This document shows positions 16,653 through 26,367 of a DNA stretch of 42,195 nt, in pieces (the first letter of the stretch is position 1; each line of letters starts with the position of its first letter). The notes beneath the pieces are model-generated. The model searched no databases. It saw nothing but the letters and a program-made list of their open reading frames with translations, and had not been told where the DNA came from. This stretch comes from Pseudomonas edaphica (GTDB taxonomy: Bacteria > Pseudomonadota > Gammaproteobacteria > Pseudomonadales > Pseudomonadaceae), in the NCBI RefSeq assembly GCF_005863185.1, contig NZ_VBVZ01000002.1, forward strand, positions 1 through 42,195. Direction: 5' to 3'. A program made the translations under genes and the position numbers.

Positions 16653-17410
16653 ACACCCTGCTGCTCGAGCCGCACAACGGCGTGCTGCACATCACCCTTA
16701 ACCGCCCCGCCAGCCGCAATGCGATGAGCCTGGAGATGGTCAACGAACTGCGGTCGGTATTGGCACAATTGGACAGCCAGGTGCGCGCCGTGGTGATCAG
16801 CGGCGCCGGTGGGCACTTCTGTGCCGGGGCGGATGTGAAAGACATGGTCATGGCGGGCGGGCAGTTGCCGGCGCTGAACCGCGCCTTCGGCACCCTGCTG
16901 CAAGCCGTCGAAGCCGTGCCGCAAGTGGTGATCGTGGTGCTGCAAGGCGCGGTGCTGGGCGGCGGCTTTGGGCTGGCGTGCGTGAGTGATATCGCGATTG
17001 CCGACCACCAGGCGCAGTTCGGGCTACCTGAGACCAGCCTGGGCTTGTTGCCGGCGCAGATTGCGCCGTTTGTGGTCAAGCGCATTGGCTTGACCCAGGC
17101 ACGCCGACTGGCGCTGACGGCGGCGCGGTTTGATGGGGTTGAGGCTGAGCGGTTGGGCGTGGTGCATTACGTCGAGCGCGATGCACAAGCATTGGCGGAA
17201 CGATTGGATGAGGTGCTGGGGCAGGTGTTGCGCTGTGCGCCGGGGGCGAATGCGCGGACTAAAGCGCTGTTGCTCGCCAGTGTGGAACAACCGGTGGGCC
17301 CGCTGTTGGATCAGGCCGCAGAATGGTTTGCCGAGGCGGTGACGAGTGAAGAAGGGATTGAGGGGACGCAGGCGTTTGTGCAGAAGCGTAAGCCTGGGTG
17401 GTCTCGATGA
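16649..17410 (+). CDS. atuE: Isohexenylglutaconyl-CoA hydratase AtuE
   Basis: A 253-residue crotonase (enoyl-CoA hydratase) family enzyme. The oxyanion-hole segments are GHFCAGADVKDM near 53-64 and VLGGGFGLACVSDIAIAD near 98-115, and PETSLGLLPAQ carries the usual catalytic glutamate region. In the atu pathway it hydrates isohexenylglutaconyl-CoA, the product of geranyl-CoA carboxylase. ATGA overlap with atuD indicates coupled translation. A REP inverted repeat follows and separates it from atuF. Confidence 0.9.
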   Translation: MNTLLLEPHNGVLHITLNRPASRNAMSLEMVNELRSVLAQLDSQVRAVVISGAGGHFCAGADVKDMVMAGGQLPALNRAFGTLLQAVEAVPQVVIVVLQGAVLGGGFGLACVSDIAIADHQAQFGLPETSLGLLPAQIAPFVVKRIGLTQARRLALTAARFDGVEAERLGVVHYVERDAQALAERLDEVLGQVLRCAPGANARTKALLLASVEQPVGPLLDQAAEWFAEAVTSEEGIEGTQAFVQKRKPGWSR

Positions 17411-17414
17411 CGCC

Positions 17415-17496
17415 ATCGCAGGCAAGCCAGCTCCCACAAGGGGAATGCATTTCAAACTGTGGGAGCTGGCTTGTCGGGTCGCCGCATCGCTGCGAT
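17415..17496. repeat. REP inverted-repeat pair between atuE and atuF
   Basis: CAAGCCAGCTCCCACA at 17423-17438 and its exact reverse complement TGTGGGAGCTGGCTTG at 17459-17474 form a 16-bp hairpin with a 20-base loop. ATCGCAGGC to the left and GCCGCATCGCTGCGAT to the right extend the element. This is a classic Pseudomonas REP doublet (REPIN-like). Confidence 0.88.
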
Positions 17497-17536
17497 AGGG
17501 GCCGAACATTCACCCAATGTGCCAAGGGATAAACCC

Positions 17537-19453
<1,917 letters not shown>

Positions 19454-19527
19454 CACCCTAGGCGGAACTACACGGCCCAGCTACGCTCTATCCCCATCAG
19501 GAAAGGACGAGTACGGGAACCTGCACG

Positions 19528-20070
19528 ATGCCCCATTGGCTGATTATTGACCTTGAAGCCACAACGGATGAAGGCGGCTGGCCCGTGACGGAGATGGAAG
19601 TCATCGAGATCGGCGCCAGCCTCGTGAACCGCCAGGGCCGCGAATTGGATCACTTCCAGCGCTTTGTGCGGCCGCTGCGTCGCCCCTTGCTGACGCCGTT
19701 CTGTCGCCAACTCACGCATATCACCCAGGCCAACATCGACGCGGCGGCGCCGATCACCGAGGTGTGGCCCTTGTTTGAGCGTTGGCTGGGCCAACATCAA
19801 GCGCGCCTGGAAGGCTGGGCCAGCTGGGGCGACTACGACCGCGCGCAGCTTGAACTTGAATGGCAACGCCATGGCCTGACCAGCGCGCTCGCCCAGACCG
19901 CGCATGTGAACCTCAAGCAGCGTTTCGCCAAGGCCCGGCGGCTGGACAAGCCCTTGGGGCTCAACGGTGCGCTGCAATTGGCGGGGATGCAGTTCCATGG
20001 CCAGCAACATCGGGCACTCGAAGACGCGCGCAACACCGCACGCCTGCTGCCGTTGATTTTGCCGGTCTAG
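19528..20070 (+). CDS. DEDDh-type 3'-5' exonuclease
   Basis: A 180-residue exonuclease-fold protein of the RNase T / DnaQ superfamily. The four acidic residues plus histidine are visible: DLEAT at residues 8-12 (first two), SWGDYDRAQ near 93 (third), and HRALEDARNTARL near 162-174 (His and last Asp). It resembles the ERI-1/KapD-like group, which trims RNA or DNA 3' ends using two metal ions. The sequence does not show which substrate. It stands alone between atuF and ppnP on the same strand; the ATG at 19528 begins MPHWLIIDLEATTDEGG, matching the family start. Confidence 0.85.
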   Translation: MPHWLIIDLEATTDEGGWPVTEMEVIEIGASLVNRQGRELDHFQRFVRPLRRPLLTPFCRQLTHITQANIDAAAPITEVWPLFERWLGQHQARLEGWASWGDYDRAQLELEWQRHGLTSALAQTAHVNLKQRFAKARRLDKPLGLNGALQLAGMQFHGQQHRALEDARNTARLLPLILPV

Positions 20071-20133
20071 GCAGCACCCCCGGCCTTGGGCATACTGGCC
20101 GACCTTTCCAGACCCTTTTCCGAGGATTCACCC

Positions 20134-20418
20134 ATGTTCAAAGTCAACGAGTACTTCGACGGCACCGTCAAGTCGATCGCTTTCGGCACCGCAGAGGGCC
20201 CTGCGACCATCGGCGTGATGGCACCGGGTGAATACGAATTCGGCACCGCCCAGCGTGAAATCATGCACGTGGTGTCCGGCGCCCTGTCCGTCAAGCTGCC
20301 AGACGCCAACGCCTGGGAAACCTTCGCCGCCGGCAGCCAGTTCAACGTGCCGGCCAACAGCAAGTTCCAACTGAAGGTTGCCGTAGACACCGCTTACCTG
20401 TGCGAATACCGCGGCTAA
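20134..20418 (+). CDS. ppnP: Pyrimidine/purine nucleoside phosphorylase PpnP
   Basis: A 94-residue single-domain cupin of the PpnP (YaiE, DUF1255) family, which phosphorolyses a broad range of nucleosides to base and ribose-1-phosphate. The start [17 protein letters not shown], the central [21 protein letters not shown] and the C-terminal [11 protein letters not shown] are family hallmarks, and the length is typical. The ATG at 20134 is preferred over a longer frame because CGAGGA lies ahead of it and the family N-terminus follows. A bidirectional terminator follows directly. Confidence 0.93.
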   Translation: MFKVNEYFDGTVKSIAFGTAEGPATIGVMAPGEYEFGTAQREIMHVVSGALSVKLPDANAWETFAAGSQFNVPANSKFQLKVAVDTAYLCEYRG

Positions 20419-20430
20419 GGGTTACAGCGC

Positions 20431-20468
20431 AAAAAAAATGCCCGTCTCGCAGGAGACGGGCATTTTTT
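20431..20468. terminator. Bidirectional rho-independent terminator (ppnP / MOSC gene)
   Basis: AAAATGCCCGTCTC, loop, then GAGACGGGCATTTTTT: a long perfect stem flanked by A's on the left and T's on the right, so it can end transcription from both convergent genes. It touches the stop codon of the MOSC gene at 20467. Confidence 0.93.
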
Positions 20469-21273
20469 ATTCCAGGATCGTCACGGGCATTCCGACGGCT
20501 AATTCGCCGCTGCCATCGTTGACCAGGTTCTGGCCGAACATCACGTCACCGCCCTGCTCACGGTAGGTCTTGAGTGTCGCCAGCGGCTCACGGTCGGCGC
20601 TGCGCTCGCCGCTGGCCGGGTCGATGGTGGTGAGGATGCAGCGCGAGCACGACTTGACCACGCGAAACTCCACGTCGCCGATACGCACGCGTTTCCAACC
20701 GTCTTCGGCGAAGGCCTCGCTGCCTTCAATCACTAGATTGGGACGGAAACGCAGCATTTCCATCGGCCGGCCGATGCGCTGGGACAAGTCGTCCAACGAG
20801 GCCTGGCCGATCAGCAGCAAGGGGAAACCATCGGCAAAACCGACCTGATCGTCGTCCTTGCCATAACCGGCCTCGGTAGTACGTGCACGTGCCAGCGGCA
20901 CCTGCACCAGCCGCGTGGGCTTGCCGATAAAGTCGCTGACCCAGGCCGCCGCCGCATCGCCGGCATCCGGCACACGCAAGGTGTCGCGCCAAATAGTTAC
21001 ACCGCGCAACTCGGCATCGCTGCCCGGCAGCGCCACGTCCAGCGTGGCAAAGCCAGGCGAATTGAGGGTCAGGCCACCGGCGCTGTTCCACAACGCCGAC
21101 AACTGGCTCATCTTCGCCACCGCCCGCTGGGTCAGGAATCGGCCACTGGCTTCGTCCACCAGCATCCAGCGTCGATCCCCATCCAGCCCGAGTTTATCCA
21201 GGCCGATGTGCTGCAAGGCTTCGGCCTTGCCGGACTTCAAGGGGTAACGGTACAGCGCGCTGAGACGAAGCAT
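20467..21273 (-). CDS. MOSC-domain protein (YcbX/mARC-like)
   Basis: A 268-residue protein with an N-terminal MOSC_N beta-barrel (LSALYRYPLKSGKAEALQ, DRRWMLVDEASGRFLTQR) and a C-terminal MOSC domain (residues about 130-265). The segment SCSRCILTTIDPASG holds the cysteine that in mARC and YcbX binds the molybdenum cofactor. Such enzymes reduce N-hydroxylated compounds. E. coli YcbX also has a C-terminal ferredoxin domain, and this protein ends before one, so it would need a separate electron donor. The ATG at 21273 follows AGGAATGCAGG; the longer frame adds an unlikely N-terminus. The substrate is unknown. Confidence 0.87.
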   Translation of the reverse strand: MLRLSALYRYPLKSGKAEALQHIGLDKLGLDGDRRWMLVDEASGRFLTQRAVAKMSQLSALWNSAGGLTLNSPGFATLDVALPGSDAELRGVTIWRDTLRVPDAGDAAAAWVSDFIGKPTRLVQVPLARARTTEAGYGKDDDQVGFADGFPLLLIGQASLDDLSQRIGRPMEMLRFRPNLVIEGSEAFAEDGWKRVRIGDVEFRVVKSCSRCILTTIDPASGERSADREPLATLKTYREQGGDVMFGQNLVNDGSGELAVGMPVTILE

Positions 21274-21367
21274 GGGCCTGCATTCCTGAGGGGGACAAAG
21301 CGCCACCCTATAGGACGGGACTTCCAGAATCAAAGGTCGCTGGAGCTCTTGTGACCGGTAAGCTTAC

Positions 21368-21389
21368 TGTGGCGAGCCTGCTCGCCACA
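21368..21389. repeat. REP-type palindrome
   Basis: TGTGGCGAGC and GCTCGCCACA, perfect 10-base arms with a 2-base loop, between the MOSC gene and cheV. Imperfect further copies (CAAGCCTGCCTGCCA, GACTGCCTGCCACAA) follow to about 21426. Confidence 0.8.
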
Positions 21390-21438
21390 ACAAGCCTGCC
21401 TGCCATCACGAGACTGCCTGCCACAAAAGGCCGCCTGC

Positions 21439-22374
21439 TCAGGCGGGCACTTCGTCCAACATCAAGCGTTGGCGCACCACATCCACCAGCTTGTCGGGCT
21501 GGAATTTGGACAGGAAGTTGTCGCAACCGACCTTCTTGACCATTGAGTCATTGAAGCTGCCCGACAGCGAGGTGTGCAGCACCACATAAAGGCCACGCAG
21601 GCGCGGGTCGTTGCGGATTTCGGTGGTCAGGCGGTAGCCGTCCATCTCGGGCATTTCGGCGTCGGTGAAGATCATCAGCAATTTGTCGGTCATGACCTGG
21701 CCGCTGTCGGCCCAGGCCTTGAGCATGTTCAGCGCCTTGAGGCCGTCGCTGGCAATGTGCATCTTCACGCCGAGTTGCCCCAGGGTGTCGCGCAGTTGCG
21801 AGAGGGCCACGTTGGAATCGTCCACCAGCAGCACTTCGCGGCCACGGGCACGTTCCAGCACCGGGTCTTCAAGTTTTTCCCGCGAGACTTTGGCGTTGTA
21901 CGGCACGATTTCGGCGAGGACTTTTTCCACGTCGATGATTTCCACCAACTGGTCATCGACCTTGCTGATGGCCGTGAGGTAATGCTGGCGCCCGGCGCTG
22001 GCCGGTGGCGGCAGGATGGCTTCCCAGTTCATGTTGACGATGCGATCCACACCGCCCACCAGGAAGGCCTGCACCGAACGGTTGTACTCGGTGACGATAA
22101 TCGTGCTGTTCGGCCCCGGCACCAGCGGGCGCATGCCGATGGCCTGTGACAGGTCGATGACCGGAAGGGTCTGGCCACGCAGGTTGACCACGCCGCATAC
22201 AAACGGGTGACGCTGGGGCATCAGGGTCAACTTGGGCAGTTGCAGGACTTCCTGAACCTTGAACACGTTGATCGCAAACAATTGCCGCCCGGCCAGGCGA
22301 AACATGAGGATCTCCAGGCGATTCTCACCCACCAGTTGCGTGCGTTGATCTACCGTGTCGAGAATGCCGGCCAT
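21439..22374 (-). CDS. cheV: Chemotaxis coupling protein CheV
   Basis: A 311-residue fusion of a CheW-like coupling domain (about 1-165, with LIVGxVNLRGQ-type VVNLRGQTLPVIDL) and a response-regulator receiver domain (about 185-311, LLVDDSNVAL at the start, FTDAEMPEMDGYRL with the phosphorylated Asp). CheV couples receptors to CheA and is thought to act in adaptation or as a phosphate sink. The ATG at 22374 has CAGGAGC just ahead; the longer frame is not needed. A near-ideal FliA (sigma-28) promoter lies 44-70 bases upstream, so it is likely expressed with late flagellar and chemotaxis genes although it sits apart from that cluster. Confidence 0.94.
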   Translation of the reverse strand: MAGILDTVDQRTQLVGENRLEILMFRLAGRQLFAINVFKVQEVLQLPKLTLMPQRHPFVCGVVNLRGQTLPVIDLSQAIGMRPLVPGPNSTIIVTEYNRSVQAFLVGGVDRIVNMNWEAILPPPASAGRQHYLTAISKVDDQLVEIIDVEKVLAEIVPYNAKVSREKLEDPVLERARGREVLLVDDSNVALSQLRDTLGQLGVKMHIASDGLKALNMLKAWADSGQVMTDKLLMIFTDAEMPEMDGYRLTTEIRNDPRLRGLYVVLHTSLSGSFNDSMVKKVGCDNFLSKFQPDKLVDVVRQRLMLDEVPA

Positions 22375-22417
22375 TAAAAGCTCCTGATGTGGGATTGTGC
22401 AGCTCACTTAAGGGTGG

Positions 22418-22444
22418 TTATCGGCGGCAAGCGCCAGACCTTGA
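22418..22444 (-). promoter_or_regulatory. FliA (sigma-28) promoter of cheV
   Basis: On the minus strand TCAAG, 14 bases, GCCGATAA: both boxes match the sigma-28 consensus of Pseudomonas flagellar/chemotaxis promoters with proper spacing. The -10 ends about 44 bases before the cheV start codon. Confidence 0.9.
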
Positions 22445-22471
22445 CCCCGGTAAAATGCCATGTAAATACAT

Positions 22472-22490
22472 TGATGTCACACTGACATCA
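22472..22490. repeat. 19-bp dyad, possible operator
   Basis: TGATGTCA-CAC-TGACATCA: perfect 8-base arms around 3 bases, far upstream of both divergent genes (about 98 bases from the cheV start, 420 from the rightward gene). No T-run follows, so it is more like a protein-binding site than a terminator. Confidence 0.5.
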
Positions 22491-22909
22491 TGGTTTACTG
22501 CAATCCGCTCTCCAGACGGCAGTACAGCGACCTTGCGCGACATTCAAATCGACGTAGGGTTCCGCTGTGTAAGGGATTCCCCTATGCACAATCAGGCCCG
22601 ACCTGATATTCGCGATATCTAATAGCCATTAATGTGACGCCATTCTCATTGCATGAATGGAGTCAGGCTTTTGTTTGCCATCCCAAGCCCTCGGCCCACG
22701 GGTCTTCCAGACTTATACGTGGCGGCAACCAAAGTTGTGCAAATGACCCGAATGACCAGGGCCTTCCACGGCTACTCTGATCATTCAAGTAACGGTCCTA
22801 CTGAAATTTCAGAAGCAGGCTACAGATCTCAGTCATATTTCAGCGGTAGTTTTACGCCATTCACCCGGTGCGACATCTCATCACCCGACCTTATGTTGCG
22901 GAGACTTGC

Positions 22910-23359
22910 ATGATGAATAGCGCAAACGAATGGCAGACTGCACTTCCCGAGTTTCTGCTGGAAGCCGAAAAGCTTTTGGCCAAGTCAGAAGAGTGCCTGC
23001 ACCATTTACATCTGATTCGCAACGACAGCGATGCCATCGACTGCATGAAAACCAGCCTGGCCAAGCTGGCGGAAAAAGCCGAAGGCCTGGCCCTGCAGGC
23101 GATCAGCGAGTTTTCCCGGCATATCCAATACCTGATCGCCAATGCCGCAAGCCCCATGGAGCTGCACGACCAGGCGCTGAGTGCCCTGCATGACTGCCTG
23201 ACGCTGCTGGCCTGGCAATTGGAGCTGATCGACATCCGCACCGGCGAACTGACGCTGGATGACAGCGAACAAACCACACTGATCGCGACCGTCACTTTGC
23301 AGATCCCGCAGAAAGACTTCACGCATAAACCACAACAGCGCGTACATCACGCGTCCTGA
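22910..23359 (+). CDS. Small helical protein resembling a histidine-less HPt domain
   Basis: A 149-residue predicted cytoplasmic protein, mostly alpha-helical in its first 110 residues, with no signal or membrane segment. The pattern PEFLLEAEKLLAKSEECL followed by a second amphipathic helix (residues about 42-75) resembles the P1/HPt helices of CheA in this same window (DFLVEAGEILEQLSEQL). Where CheA has FHTVKGGAGF, this protein has KLAEKAEGLAL, with no phosphorylatable histidine. The likeness is my own by-eye alignment, so function is open. GGAG lies six bases before the first of two tandem ATGs (22910 and 22913). It stands alone between cheV (divergent) and a two-component pair. Confidence 0.75.
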   Translation: MMNSANEWQTALPEFLLEAEKLLAKSEECLHHLHLIRNDSDAIDCMKTSLAKLAEKAEGLALQAISEFSRHIQYLIANAASPMELHDQALSALHDCLTLLAWQLELIDIRTGELTLDDSEQTTLIATVTLQIPQKDFTHKPQQRVHHAS

Positions 23360-23739
23360 GTACTGACAGGTCGTATTTGATCGTCGAGTTATCTAAAAAC
23401 GACCGTACATTAAACGGTCGACAATGATGCGTGGGCGATATATATCAATTAGCCATCAACGCAATATCGATACAAACAAACCAAATTAATATAACTATGC
23501 TGAGTAAACCGCTGGCTCTTTGAACTACGGAGTCAGGTTCCTCGGCGTTTGGCGCAGATTAGGCGGCACCGGGTAAGGCGCCAGGCGACCGACGGTAATA
23601 GTGGTGGTACTATGCCCCGTTCGAAGTGACTCAACTTCATCATGTATAAAAAAACGTTCCAGCACCGTATTCCACACAGAGCCCTGTCAGCCGCAGTGAC
23701 CGGTCTTCCCGCAGCGAACCTTCATTGGCTCCATCCGCT
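23360..23739. other. Intergenic region before the two-component pair
   Basis: 380 bases without a convincing gene. It contains the hairpin at 23400-23420, a strongly AT-rich stretch about 23435-23510, and a TATAAA at 23645-23650 that could be part of the promoter of the downstream kinase gene; I found no well-spaced -35 for it. Confidence 0.6.
23395..23420 (-). terminator. Terminator-like hairpin reading leftward
   Basis: On the minus strand CGACCGT, a 7-base loop, ACGGTCG, then TTTTT. The 7-bp stem and T-run fit a weak intrinsic terminator, yet no gene reads into it from the right on this strand. Rightward it has no T-run. Confidence 0.4.
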
Positions 23740-24633
23740 ATGTACGCCAGCCTAAAGTCACTCATCGCAAGGTCCGTGTCCCGCAGCAATGCTCGCCGCC
23801 TGGCCCTCGCCCTGTGCCTTTGCTCGCTGTTCGTCAGTCTGTGGGCCTACACACGCTCAGCTCCCCTGCCTTTGTTGATAGTGCTGCTCAACCTGGCCAC
23901 CCTGATGGTGGTGGGGCTGCAGCAGTGGCGCTCGCGCAAGTCGATAAAATTCCAGCCGCAGGAACTGGCCGACCGCCTGCTACAGGTCCAGGAAAACGAA
24001 CGCCACCGCCTCAGCCGCGAACTGCATGACGATATCGGCCAACTGCTGACCGCCGCCAAACTGCAAAGCGAATGGCTCAAGCGTCGCCTGCCCGACGACC
24101 TGCAAAGCCAATGCACGGTGTTATGCAATACCTTGAACGAAACCCTGGCCAAAGTGCGCGACGTGTCCGCCATCCTCAACCCCCGCCAGTTGGCCAGCCT
24201 GGGCCTTGAGGCGAGCCTGCGCGCGCACTTGCTCAAGACCCTGGAAAACACCTCGGTGCACTGGAGCCTGGAATGCCAGCAGCGCCTGACCGGCATCCCG
24301 GAAGAAATGGCCGTGGCCGCCTTTCGCATCACCCAGGAAGCGGTGACCAATATGTTGCGCCATGCCCAGGCGCAGAATTTGCTGGTACGCCTGCAACGCC
24401 TGCCCGAAGGCCTGTCGCTGATGATCTGCGATGACGGCCTGGGCTTTTCACCGGCGACCAACCCAGGCCTTGAAGGCCAACGAGGCATGGCCGGCATGAC
24501 CGAGCGCATCGACCAACTGGGCGGTGCATTGTCTGTCAGCAGCCAGCCAGGCAAAGGCACACGCATCGACGCGCTTTTTCCCTGGGCGCCCCGCGCCCTC
24601 GAACGGGCCAATTCCCCTAAGGTTCTCGAGTGA
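23740..24633 (+). CDS. Sensor histidine kinase (NarX/HisKA_3 type)
   Basis: A 297-residue membrane histidine kinase. Two hydrophobic segments (about 20-37 and 42-61) anchor it, with almost no periplasmic domain between them. The HisKA_3 dimerisation box ENERHRLSRELHDDIGQ has the phospho-accepting His at about residue 96, and the ATP-binding domain follows (RITQEAVTNMLRHAQA, then DDGLGF and GQRGMAGMTERI). The signal is not evident; a short membrane-embedded sensor or partner is likely. The ATG at 23740 is used; a TTG five codons upstream is possible. It overlaps the response regulator start by four bases (GTGA), so the two form an operon. Confidence 0.88.
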   Translation: MYASLKSLIARSVSRSNARRLALALCLCSLFVSLWAYTRSAPLPLLIVLLNLATLMVVGLQQWRSRKSIKFQPQELADRLLQVQENERHRLSRELHDDIGQLLTAAKLQSEWLKRRLPDDLQSQCTVLCNTLNETLAKVRDVSAILNPRQLASLGLEASLRAHLLKTLENTSVHWSLECQQRLTGIPEEMAVAAFRITQEAVTNMLRHAQAQNLLVRLQRLPEGLSLMICDDGLGFSPATNPGLEGQRGMAGMTERIDQLGGALSVSSQPGKGTRIDALFPWAPRALERANSPKVLE

Positions 24634-25289
24634 CTTGCAACTTACTCCTGGTGGATGACCACGCACTAATCCGGGCCGGCGTACGCGCGCTGATCCAGGA
24701 TATCCAAGGCTACAGCGTGATCGGCGAGGCCAGCGATGGCGCGCAATTGCTGGAGACATTCAGCGCGCTGCAGCCAGATATCGTGCTGCTCGACCTGTCG
24801 ATGAAATACACCGGCGGCCTCGACGCCCTTCAGCAACTCAAGGCGGCCTACCCCAAAAGCAAGGTGCTGATCCTGTCGATGCACACCGACCCGGAGCTGA
24901 TCATGCGCGCGCTGGAGTCCGGCGCCCATGGCTACCTGCTCAAGGACACCACCGCCAGCGAGCTGGAACATGCCCTGCTGGCCTTGCGTAACAACGAGCG
25001 CTACCTGAGCCCTGCGATTGCCCACACGGTGATCAACCAGGCGCTGATCCGCAGCCAGGGGCCTGTCTCCTCCGCCGCCGACAGCCATAACCTTACGGCG
25101 CGCCAGCTGGAGATCCTGCGTTTGATCGTGCGCGGCAAGTCCACCCGGGAAATCGCCCATGGCCTGGGCTTGAGTATCAAGACAGTGGAAGCGCATCGCT
25201 CGCAGATCATGAAACGCCTGCAGATCTTCGACGTGGCGGGCCTGGTGTTATTCGCCGTTCGCGAGCAGATCATCAGCCTGGACGACTAA
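24630..25289 (+). CDS. NarL/FixJ-family response regulator
   Basis: A 219-residue response regulator with receiver domain (about 1-120: LLVDDHALIRAGVRAL; phospho-acceptor Asp55 in IVLLDLSM; KD near 105 in GYLLKDTT) and LuxR-type HTH output domain (about 150-210: LTARQLEILRLIVRGKSTREI then KTVEAHRSQIMKRL). It starts at GTG 24630 overlapping the kinase stop, so it is translationally coupled and is very likely that kinase's partner. Its last 42 bases overlap the end of the convergent lipid kinase gene. Targets are unknown. Confidence 0.9.
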   Translation: MTCNLLLVDDHALIRAGVRALIQDIQGYSVIGEASDGAQLLETFSALQPDIVLLDLSMKYTGGLDALQQLKAAYPKSKVLILSMHTDPELIMRALESGAHGYLLKDTTASELEHALLALRNNERYLSPAIAHTVINQALIRSQGPVSSAADSHNLTARQLEILRLIVRGKSTREIAHGLGLSIKTVEAHRSQIMKRLQIFDVAGLVLFAVREQIISLDD

Positions 25290-26168
25290 CGGCGAGCCCA
25301 GCGGCAAGTGCACGCGCAGGGCCTTGGGCAGCGCGGAAAAACGCAGGTCATCGCCTTTCAATGGCTCGCCATCAAGGTTGATATACAGCCCTTCGGCCAC
25401 TTTGATCTCGACCCATGGCAGGCGCGCGCGGACAAACATATTGTCCAGGCCCCAGCCGTCACTCATCAGGGTCATCAGCGTGCCGACCACTTCCTGGGGC
25501 GCCGGCAAAATACTGATATCAAGCAAGCCATCATCGGCCAGCGCGCCAGGGCACAGCACATGCCCACCGCCCGCCTGGCGGCCGTTGCCGATGCCCAGTG
25601 CAAGCAAATCGCCCTTCCAGTGAAAGCCCGGCCCTTCCAGCTCGCCATACGCCGCCTTCAACTCGCTGAAACGCGACAGCCCGGTGAACAGATACGCCGC
25701 GCCGCCCAGCACTTTTTTCAGGTCTTCAGAGGTATTGGCGGTGACCTGGCTGCCAAAGCCGCCGGTGGCCATATTGAGGAACATCTGCCCACCGGCCTGA
25801 CCGAGGTCGATGGCCCTGGGCGGCACATCCAGCAGCGCCAGCGCGCGTTCAGGCTCCAGCGGCACACCGGCGGCGCGGGCAAAGTCGTTGGCGGTGCCCA
25901 ACGGCATCAACACCAGGCTGGCGTCGGTCTTGGCCAAGGCCATGGCCTCGGCTACATCACGCAACGTGCCGTCGCCACCACCGGCGATCAAGTGGGTATA
26001 ACCGTCGGCCAAGGCTTCATTGACCAGGCGCTGGGCATCGCCGCCCTCCCACGTCACCCGTACCGCCAGCTCCCAACCCTGCTCGCGCCGGGCCTGCACG
26101 GCAGCGCGCACGTCCTCATTGAGGGCTTGCTTGCCGTGCAGGATCAACAGTGCTTTGGGGGTGGTCAT
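25248..26168 (-). CDS. yegS: YegS-like lipid kinase
   Basis: A 306-residue protein of the diacylglycerol kinase catalytic-domain family, like E. coli YegS, which phosphorylates lipids (phosphatidylglycerol in vitro for YegS). The nucleotide-binding loop is LIAGGGDGTLRDVAEA near residues 60-75, followed by MPLGTANDFARAAG near 92-105, both diagnostic; GEPLKGDDLRF near the C-terminus is also typical. The ATG at 26168 follows AGGAG. It is convergent with the response regulator gene and the two coding ends overlap by 42 bases. Confidence 0.92.
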   Translation of the reverse strand: MTTPKALLILHGKQALNEDVRAAVQARREQGWELAVRVTWEGGDAQRLVNEALADGYTHLIAGGGDGTLRDVAEAMALAKTDASLVLMPLGTANDFARAAGVPLEPERALALLDVPPRAIDLGQAGGQMFLNMATGGFGSQVTANTSEDLKKVLGGAAYLFTGLSRFSELKAAYGELEGPGFHWKGDLLALGIGNGRQAGGGHVLCPGALADDGLLDISILPAPQEVVGTLMTLMSDGWGLDNMFVRARLPWVEIKVAEGLYINLDGEPLKGDDLRFSALPKALRVHLPLGSPLVVQADDLLANGE

Positions 26169-26367
26169 GGGGGCATTCTCCTGGGTTCAAGGGTTCCTGA
26201 AGGATGTGGACCTTTGAGGAGAAGAAAAAAGCCATCCGCTTGAAAATTAATTCGTCGCCGGGTTACATCAATTTCAAAGCCTGCGATTAAAAACCGACTA
26301 CATTAAAACCAATGGTGCAGCGTTAACCGCTGGCGAGTCGCCAAAATTTTTGCTCAGGAGAGCCAGA

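Larger units (their letters stand above)
22375..22909. other. Divergent intergenic region cheV / HPt-like gene
   Basis: 535 bases without a convincing gene; short open frames here lack family features. It holds the sigma-28 promoter of cheV near its left end and a 19-bp dyad at 22472-22490. The right half is less GC-rich than the flanking genes and presumably holds the promoter of the rightward gene, which I could not place. Confidence 0.7.

Noticed and set aside
22653-22913. 86-aa frame upstream of the HPt-like gene
   Set aside because: No ribosome binding site or recognisable motif; composition looks non-coding, and it overlaps the start of the supported gene.
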